A stretch of DNA of 41,466 nt from Microcoleus sp. FACHB-DQ6 (lineage in GTDB: Bacteria; Cyanobacteriota; Cyanobacteriia; Cyanobacteriales; Microcoleaceae): positions 1 to 41,466 of the forward strand of contig JACJNV010000096.1 of the NCBI GenBank assembly GCA_014695175.1. Direction: 5' to 3'. A program made the translations under genes and the position numbers. The notes beneath the pieces are model-generated. The model had not been told where the DNA came from. It made no database searches and worked only from the letters and a program-made list of their open reading frames with translations. Each line of letters opens with the position of its first letter. Positions within the stretch are counted from its first letter, which is position 1. Below, piece by piece: positions 24,419 through 31,100 of this stretch.

Positions 24419-25207
24419 TTGAAAACGGGATCTTTAACTGTTGTCGGGACGGGAATTCAATTAGTTGGTCATCTGACCTTAGCAGCGAAGGCGTCGATCG
24501 AGCAAGCTGACAAAGTTCTGTTCGCCGTAGCCGATCCTGTTACTGCTAAATGGCTACAGACACTCAATCCCACCGCAGAAGCCTTACCTTACAATACTAA
24601 CAATCAGCGGCGTAGAGAAACTTATCGAGAAATGGTCGATCGCATTTTGGCTGAAGTTCGTCAGGGGTTGAATGTCTGTGCGGTTTTTTACGGTCATCCC
24701 GGTGTCTTTGCTTACCCTACCCATGAAGCAATTAAACAGGCGCGTCACGAAGGTTTTAGGGCGCAAATGTTACCAGGAATTTCAGCGGAAGATTGCTTAT
24801 TTGCTGACTTGGGTCTTGACCCAGGACGCAACGGATGTCAAAGTTTTGAAGCCACTGACTTTCTGATTCGGAGGCGGAAATTTGACCCGACCAGTGCTTT
24901 AATTTTGTGGCAAATTGCGACTATCGGCAATCTGGGTTTTTATCAAGAAGGGATTCAATTGCGCGGTCTAACTGTGTTAGCTGAAGTGTTAGAAACATAC
25001 TATGGTTCTGACCACGAAGTAATTGTTTACGAAGCAGCGGTTTATTACCCGGTTTGCGAGCCAGTTGTCCAGCATATTCCTCTGTCAAAACTGGCTGAGA
25101 TTCGTGTTACTCTAGTTTCGACACTTTATGTTCCGCCTCAAGCGCCTGCACCTGTAGACAGTGAAATGATGGCACGGTTGGGTATGTCTTTTGTTAAAGA
25201 AACTTAA
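24419..25207 (+). CDS. Borosin-type peptide alpha-N-methyltransferase (split, SonM-like)
   Basis: 262 aa, tetrapyrrole-methylase fold. The whole sequence parallels the Shewanella borosin enzyme SonM as I recall it: GSLTVVGTGIQLVGHLTL, KWLQTLNP, RRETYREMVDRIL, YGHPGVF, AQMLPGISAEDCLFADLG, FEATDFL, LILWQIATIG, DHEVIVYEA and ISTL-like VSTLYVPP. Arg65, Tyr69 and Tyr91 keep the spacing of the OphMA catalytic residues Arg72, Tyr76 and Tyr98. Such enzymes methylate backbone amides of a precursor peptide. No core peptide is fused to its C-terminus; a matching precursor is encoded at 27710-27988. Translation starts with TTG at 24419, supported by GGAGGA ending 8 nt upstream. Confidence 0.93.
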   Translation: MKTGSLTVVGTGIQLVGHLTLAAKASIEQADKVLFAVADPVTAKWLQTLNPTAEALPYNTNNQRRRETYREMVDRILAEVRQGLNVCAVFYGHPGVFAYPTHEAIKQARHEGFRAQMLPGISAEDCLFADLGLDPGRNGCQSFEATDFLIRRRKFDPTSALILWQIATIGNLGFYQEGIQLRGLTVLAEVLETYYGSDHEVIVYEAAVYYPVCEPVVQHIPLSKLAEIRVTLVSTLYVPPQAPAPVDSEMMARLGMSFVKET

Positions 25208-25238
25208 GGTATTTTGCCAAGAGAATGTAGTAAAAACT

Positions 25239-25267
25239 ACACTTTTTATCCAGCAGATAAAAAGTGT
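25239..25267. promoter_or_regulatory. Perfect 12-bp hairpin between methyltransferase and first TPR gene
   Basis: ACACTTTTTATC-CAGCA-GATAAAAAGTGT. AT-rich and without a T-run after it, it may act as an attenuator or RNA-processing or stabilising site inside the putative operon rather than a full terminator. Confidence 0.5.
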
Positions 25268-25294
25268 ATGTGTTAGAGGAGAAAAAATGTGGTA

Positions 25295-26152
25295 ATGTCG
25301 CTTTATATAGAACAAAACCCTGACGATGCTAAGGCTCTGGCTCATCATGGTGAAAACCATCGGCTGACGGGAAATTTTGAAGCTGCGTTAGATGATTTTA
25401 ACCGATCGCTCGACTTGGAACCTAACAATGCTTGGGCGATCGCACACCGGGGCGAAACTTATTATCTGATGAAACGCTATCAGGAGGCTTTTGCAGATTT
25501 TCACCGAGCAATCGAGTTGCAGCCTGATTATACTTGGGCGATCGCTCACCGAGGCGTAACCTACCGCTTTCTGGGAGAAGCATATTACCCAAAGGCTCTG
25601 GCTGACTTGGATCGAGCAATTGAGCGTCAGCCGGATTACGTTTGGGCGATCGCTTATCGCAGTCGCCTCTATGAGTTGATGAAGTGCTACAAGAAAGCCT
25701 TGATTGACTTCGATCGAGCGATCGCCCTTGACGAAACCATATTTGCGGGGAAAAATTGGCAAATTGAGAAAGGGTTGATCCTTTGCTATGATGGCCAATA
25801 TTCTGAGGCGATCGCCTGTTGCGAACAGAGGTTGCAACAAATTGCTGATGACACGACAGCTTTGTACTGTATCGCAGTATCTAAAGCGCGTTGGCAGGGA
25901 GTGGACAAAGCAGCCACCGAAATCGAGCGATCGCGGACAGCATTACTTGCTCAATGGGAAACGGGCGATCGGGGAGATATTCTCTACCGACTCAGCGGTT
26001 TAGCAATTTTGACAGGTAACTGCGAACAAGCATGGCAATATCTGCGAGAAGCTATTCCGATCAATGATGAAGCCATTGAGTTAGTCGGTCACGATCCAGC
26101 TTGGTTGGATTGGCGGGACGACCCGAGAACTCAGGCATTACTCGCTAGTTAA
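25295..26152 (+). CDS. TPR-repeat protein of the borosin locus (1)
   Basis: 285 aa from ATG 25295; GTG at 25289 in the same frame, 7 nt after AGAGGAG, is an equally possible start. It consists of tetratricopeptide repeats. Successive units at 34-36-residue spacing carry the signature WAIAHRGETYYLM, WAIAHRGVTYRF and WAIAYRSRLYELM, each preceded by DRAIE.QPDY. The C-terminal half has further, weaker helical repeats and ends RTQALLAS. There is no signal peptide or membrane helix, so it should be a cytoplasmic scaffold. Its place between the methyltransferase and the precursor gene suggests a role in precursor handling; this is inference. Three HIP1 octamers fall exactly on the WAIA codons. Confidence 0.85.
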   Translation: MSLYIEQNPDDAKALAHHGENHRLTGNFEAALDDFNRSLDLEPNNAWAIAHRGETYYLMKRYQEAFADFHRAIELQPDYTWAIAHRGVTYRFLGEAYYPKALADLDRAIERQPDYVWAIAYRSRLYELMKCYKKALIDFDRAIALDETIFAGKNWQIEKGLILCYDGQYSEAIACCEQRLQQIADDTTALYCIAVSKARWQGVDKAATEIERSRTALLAQWETGDRGDILYRLSGLAILTGNCEQAWQYLREAIPINDEAIELVGHDPAWLDWRDDPRTQALLAS

Positions 26153-26211
26153 GTGTTTGAGAAAACAAATTTCAAGTAATTAAACATCAAGTGTCTTTTC
26201 AGGATAATTTT

Positions 26212-27612
26212 ATGCAGATGGATATCAGCGATATGATGATGGCTCAACAAGCAGAAACTCTTCGCTTGTCAGGGGCTTACGAACAGGCGATCGAGATCTT
26301 TGAACAACTCCAAATGTATCCTGACAATGCTTGGGTTAATGCTCACTTAGGAGCCACCTATTACCATTTGATGGATTATGGGAAAGCAGAACATTATTTA
26401 AAGAAAGCGATCGACAAAAACGATAAGTATTTCTGGGCTCATGCACAGCTAGGTGAAACCTATCGTCTTCGAGCAATTACGGAAAATAACAAAAGACCAG
26501 AATATGTTGAATTAGCTATCGAGCATTTCCAAAAAGCGCTTGATAAACCACCAGAAGACAGCAACTATGCGTGGGCCTTAGCTCACTTGGGGGCAACCCA
26601 TCGCCTGTATATAACTAAGGGTATCAGCCAATTCCTGAAGGAGCCGATATCTCAGCAACCTAATCCAGAGAATTATTGCGGAAAAGAAAAGATAAAACAC
26701 CACGCAGAAGACGCTTTGAAATGCCTTAACAGAGCGATTGAACTCATGCCTACATACGCTTGGGCATGGGGTATGCGATCGACAGTTTTCAGATTGACTC
26801 AAGACTACGAAAATTCATTTTGGGATGTAGAAGTTGAAGCGGTAATAGCTCCGAATATGGAGATTATGCAACAGTCTTCTTCTCCCGTTCCATTCTTAAA
26901 AACTGGCAGAGTAAATCTTTACGAACACGCTTTCCTGTCTTTTTATTTGACAAAAAAACCATCACGCCCAGAGGATAAAAAAAGACACTACGTTAGGGCG
27001 ATCGCTTTTCTCCAACAAGCTTTGATACTTAGTCCAGGTGACTTGATGGCTAAGCTAATTCTCACCATAATTGAAGCTAACCAAAAGAAGGAAGAAAGGG
27101 GGTCATTAAAACCCAATGACATTAAAAACATTCAAAGAAAATTAGAGCAGTTTTTTGCAGATACAGAAGTGGAGTTTTGCCAAAAATGTAAAAAGCTATT
27201 GCGACATCAAATTAATGTTCCAAAACCGTCAGTTAGTATCGAGCAGTTGAAATGGATAAATAGTCATGCTGAGGAGGGACATAAATTAAAGAAGCTTATT
27301 TTGGAAGAGGTGATAAAGAACCCTACATCAGGTTTTGAAAAAGAGCCTCAATTATGGCTATGGAAAAACTTTGAGCTGACAGAGATGTGGAGTTATATTC
27401 TTTTCTTTCTTTGTGAAGCAAGCCATCTCCTGGGAAACAAAAGTAATATTGGTACAGAAACGGCTTATCTAGAGCTTGCATTCCTTATCAATCCTTACTA
27501 CGTTACAGAAAGGCTTTATCAAACTCCAGTGTTTTCACATGAAGACCGAGCAAAGATATTTAAAAAGTTGCACGATGATGGAATAGTGTTAAAATTTTCT
27601 GAACCCAATTAA
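26212..27612 (+). CDS. TPR-repeat protein of the borosin locus (2)
   Basis: 466 aa from ATG 26212, chosen because AGGA lies about 7 nt upstream; GTG 26191 would add 7 residues. The N-terminal 190 residues are TPR-like with the same wording as the previous protein: NAWVNAHLGATYYHLMDY, FWAHAQLGETYRLRA and WALAHLGATHRLY. A 40-residue insertion lies between repeats. The C-terminal 230 residues are helical and of unknown type, with CQKCKKLLRH near 330 and FELTEMWSYILFFLCEASHL near 395. No signal peptide is seen. The precursor gene begins 97 bp downstream on the same strand. It may be paralogous to the first TPR protein over the N-terminal part. Confidence 0.82.
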   Translation: MQMDISDMMMAQQAETLRLSGAYEQAIEIFEQLQMYPDNAWVNAHLGATYYHLMDYGKAEHYLKKAIDKNDKYFWAHAQLGETYRLRAITENNKRPEYVELAIEHFQKALDKPPEDSNYAWALAHLGATHRLYITKGISQFLKEPISQQPNPENYCGKEKIKHHAEDALKCLNRAIELMPTYAWAWGMRSTVFRLTQDYENSFWDVEVEAVIAPNMEIMQQSSSPVPFLKTGRVNLYEHAFLSFYLTKKPSRPEDKKRHYVRAIAFLQQALILSPGDLMAKLILTIIEANQKKEERGSLKPNDIKNIQRKLEQFFADTEVEFCQKCKKLLRHQINVPKPSVSIEQLKWINSHAEEGHKLKKLILEEVIKNPTSGFEKEPQLWLWKNFELTEMWSYILFFLCEASHLLGNKSNIGTETAYLELAFLINPYYVTERLYQTPVFSHEDRAKIFKKLHDDGIVLKFSEPN

Positions 27613-27709
27613 TGAAACCCTTAATTGCCAGAAAATCAACTGAAAAAATTAATGACGATTAGTTTAGTTCTTCACTGTTCGCGACCTTAGAGATTTAGGA
27701 GAATATCCC

Positions 27710-27988
27710 ATGAGTAACCTATTGGATTTATTAACAGATTTAGCACTTGACACGAAAAAACAAAGTGCTTTCCTCAACAACCCCAGTTCCTTAATGGACG
27801 AAGTGGGTTTAACTGAAGCAGAAAAAACCGCAATGATGAGTGGTGAAAATGCTAAAATTGCCGCAATCTTTGCAGAGGAACGAGTTCCGTTTGCTATTAC
27901 TTTTGTCGATCCCGGCCCCGACCCCTTGCCAGATCCAGACCCTTTTCCTCCTTCTCCACCGCCAGACCCCAAACCTGACTCTGACTAG
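27710..27988 (+). CDS. Split-borosin precursor peptide (SonA-like leader, Pro/Asp-rich core)
   Basis: 92 aa. Residues 1-55 match the borosin-binding leader of SonA as I remember it: DLLTDLALDTKKQSAF, then NNPSSLMDEVGLTEAEKTAM and MSGENAKIAAIF. The rest is a candidate core: a hydrophobic stretch VPFAITFV (59-66) followed by DPGPDPLPDPDPFPPS and PPPDPKPDSD, with 14 Pro and 7 Asp in the last 33 residues. In known borosins the methyltransferase N-methylates hydrophobic core residues, so 59-66 is the likeliest target; Pro cannot be N-methylated. The ATG has AGGAG 8 nt upstream and a strong terminator follows. The partner enzyme lies at 24419-25207. Whether a protease, cyclase or exporter acts later is unknown; none is seen nearby. 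Confidence 0.9.
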   Translation: MSNLLDLLTDLALDTKKQSAFLNNPSSLMDEVGLTEAEKTAMMSGENAKIAAIFAEERVPFAITFVDPGPDPLPDPDPFPPSPPPDPKPDSD

Positions 27989-28059
27989 GATGTGGATTTG
28001 AAGTCAAACCACTAATAATTTTCTACACTTGGGAAAGTAGATTGATATTTCCTCATCTC

Positions 28060-28086
28060 AAACCGCACTTGTGGCGGTTTTTTATC
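28060..28086 (+). terminator. Rho-independent terminator after the precursor gene
   Basis: AAACCGC-ACTTGTG-GCGGTTT followed directly by TTT then ATCC, giving six consecutive T. It closes the borosin locus and shows that a GTG at 28071, inside the stem, is not the start of the following gene. Confidence 0.85.
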
Positions 28087-28100
28087 CTCAAAACCTAACT

Positions 28101-31100
28101 ATGCAAAATTACCAAATTACTGAAAAACTGCATGAGAGCAGTAACTCCTTAGTCTATCGCGGATATCGGCAAACAGACAATCTGCCTGTTATCCTCAAAA
28201 TGCTCAAAGAATCCTATCCTTCACCTGAAAAAATTGCCTGGTTTAAGCGAGAGTATGAAATAACCCAAAACATTAACTTACCAGGCGTAATAGATGTTTA
28301 CAGCTTCCCAAACCTAGAAAATCAGTGGGTAATTGCGTTAGAAGATTTTGGTGGCGAATCCCTCAATTATATAATCGCTAAGAAACAATTTACAATTGCT
28401 GAATTTCTCCATCTGGCAATTGAAATTGTTGACATTCTCGGTCAGGTTCACCAGCAGCACATCATTCATAAAGATATTAACCCATCAAATATTGTTTTAA
28501 ATCAGCAGACAGGTAAGCTGAAGCTAATTGATTTTGGAATTTCTACAACCCTGTCGCGAGAAAACCAAAGTTTTCTTAACCCGAACGTATTAGAAGGAAC
28601 GCTAGCTTATCTCTCGCCAGAACAAACAGGTCGCATGAATCGAACAATCGATTACCGCACTGATTTTTACTCGCTGGGGATAACTTTTTATGAATTACTA
28701 ACGGGACAGTTACCCTTCCCCACGAATGATGTTTTGGAATTAGTGCATTGTCATATTGCCAAACAACCTACCGCACCCCACGAAATTTCACCAGAAGTTC
28801 CACCTATTATTTCAACTATCCTGTTAAAATTAATGGCAAAAAATGCTGAGGAACGCTACTTATCAGCATATAAAATAAAGGCAGATTTACAAGAATGTCT
28901 CAGACAATGGCAGAGCAAAGAGCAAATTGACCCTTTCCCGATTGATCGGCACGAGATTTCCGATCGATTTCAAATTCCGCAAAAACTGTACGGGCGAGAG
29001 CGGGAAATTTCTGCCTTATTAGCTGCTTTCGAGCGAGTCAGCCAAGGAACCAGCGAAATGATGCTGGTTTCAGGATATTGTGGGATTGGAAAAACTGTAT
29101 TAATACAAGAAATATATAAGCCGCTGACTCGCCAACGCGGTTATTTTATTTCTGGTAAGTTTGACCAATTTCAACGAGATACTCCCTACGCATCCTTAAT
29201 TCAGGCATTTCGTTCGTTAGTGCGGCAGTTACTAACAGAAAGCGATGCAGAAATTAGCAAGTGGCGAGAGAAACTCCAAGCAGAATTAGGGGAAGCTGGA
29301 GGGGTAATCGTTGAAGTTATTCCTGAAGTAGAACTAATTATTGGTTCGCAACCACCCCTACCAGATCTCCCGCCAGCAGAACAGAGAAATCGCTTTAATC
29401 TGGTTTTTCAAAAATTTATTAATACATTTACTCAGCCCGAACATCCGCTCGTAATTTTCTTAGACGACTTACAGTGGGCAGATAGAGCCTCGCTGGAATT
29501 AATTCAACTGCTGATGACAGTAGTAGATAAGAAATATCTATTTCTCATGGGCGCATATCGGGATAATGAAGTAACCGAGGCGCATCCGCTAACTCAAATT
29601 CTGGAAAATATTGCTAAAGCAAAAGTAACAACAATTAATAAAATATTTTTGACACCTTTAGCCTTAACCGATATTACGCAACTTTTAGTTGATACGCTTT
29701 TTGCGGAATCAAAAAATGCTAAGCCACTTGCCAAATTGCTCCAGCAAAAAACTGGTGGTAATCCGTTTTTTATCAATGAATTCTTAAAATCCCTGCATTC
29801 TGAAGCATGGTTATATTTTAACTACGAATCTCAGAAATGGCAGTGGGACTTAGAACAAATCAAAGCGCAACCCCTTACAGATAACGTTTTAGATCTGACG
29901 AGCAAAAATGTCAAAAAACTCCCGACAGCAACTCAGGCAGTCTTAAAATTAGCAGCTTGCATAGGAAATCAGTTTGACTTGAAAACACTGGCGATTATAT
30001 ACGAAAAACCTCTCCAAGAAACAGCAACAGATTTACGGTCAGCACTCCAATCCGGTCTAATTATACCCCTCAGCCATGCCTATCAGTTGGCGGAACTTGA
30101 TGTAGCAGGTTTGTCCGAGCGATTGGTTGCAGAATACAAATTTGCTCACGATCGCATTCAACAAGCAGTTTACTCTCTCATCTCCGAAGCAGATAGACAG
30201 TCAGTACATCTGCGCGTGGGCAGGTTGTTACTGGAAAATACACCATCTGAAGAATTGGCACAGAAGCTGTTTGATATTGTCAATCAATTGAACAAAGGCC
30301 GAGCGCTGATCGAGCGACAAATAGAGCGATACGAGTTAGCCCAATTCAACTTACAGGCAGGTAAAAAAGCCAAATCTTCAGCGGCTAGCCAACAAGCTTT
30401 CAATTACCTTCAGATCGGCTTAAATTTGTTAAATAACAAGAGTTGGTCGCAGCAGTACAACCTTACCTTAGATTTATATTTAGAAGTTGCCGAAACAGCT
30501 TATACAATTGCCAACTACGATGAAATGGATCGCTTATCGGGGGTAGTTTTGCAAAAAGCCAAAACGCTGTTAGACAAAGTAAAAGTCTATGAAATCAAAA
30601 TGCAAGCTTATTGCGCTCAAATTAAATTCCTAGAAGCGATCGACATTGGGCTAGAAGTTCTGAAATTATTAGGGGTAGAATTACCGCAACGACCGAACCA
30701 ATCCGATCTGGCACAAGAGATGGAGCAGATAACATCTGCTTTAGCGGGCAGGCAAGCCCAGGATCTAATCGACTTACCGCAAATGACCGACCCGTATAAA
30801 CTGGCCGCTATGCGGGTGATGAACTACTTGTCGAGTCCTGCGTTCATAGCACTTAATCAACTGAGCTTGTTAATGTGGTGCAGACAGGTAAATTTATCAA
30901 TTCAGTATGGTAATTCTGCTGGCTCTGCTTTTCCATACATAGGTTATGGACTGATCCTCTGCGCGTCAGGAGAGCTGGACACTGGATATCAGTTTGGAAA
31001 ACTTGCTTTGAAGCTACTAGAACAATTCAAAGATAGAACATTTAAAGCAAAAATTTATGCAATATATAAGGGATTTATCAAGCATTGGAATGAACCGCTC

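Noticed and set aside
24419-25207. Reading the tetrapyrrole-methylase-fold protein as a cobalamin or siroheme biosynthesis enzyme.
   Set aside because: It lacks cobalamin-gene neighbours, matches borosin-specific segments and catalytic spacing, and a borosin-type leader peptide is encoded nearby.
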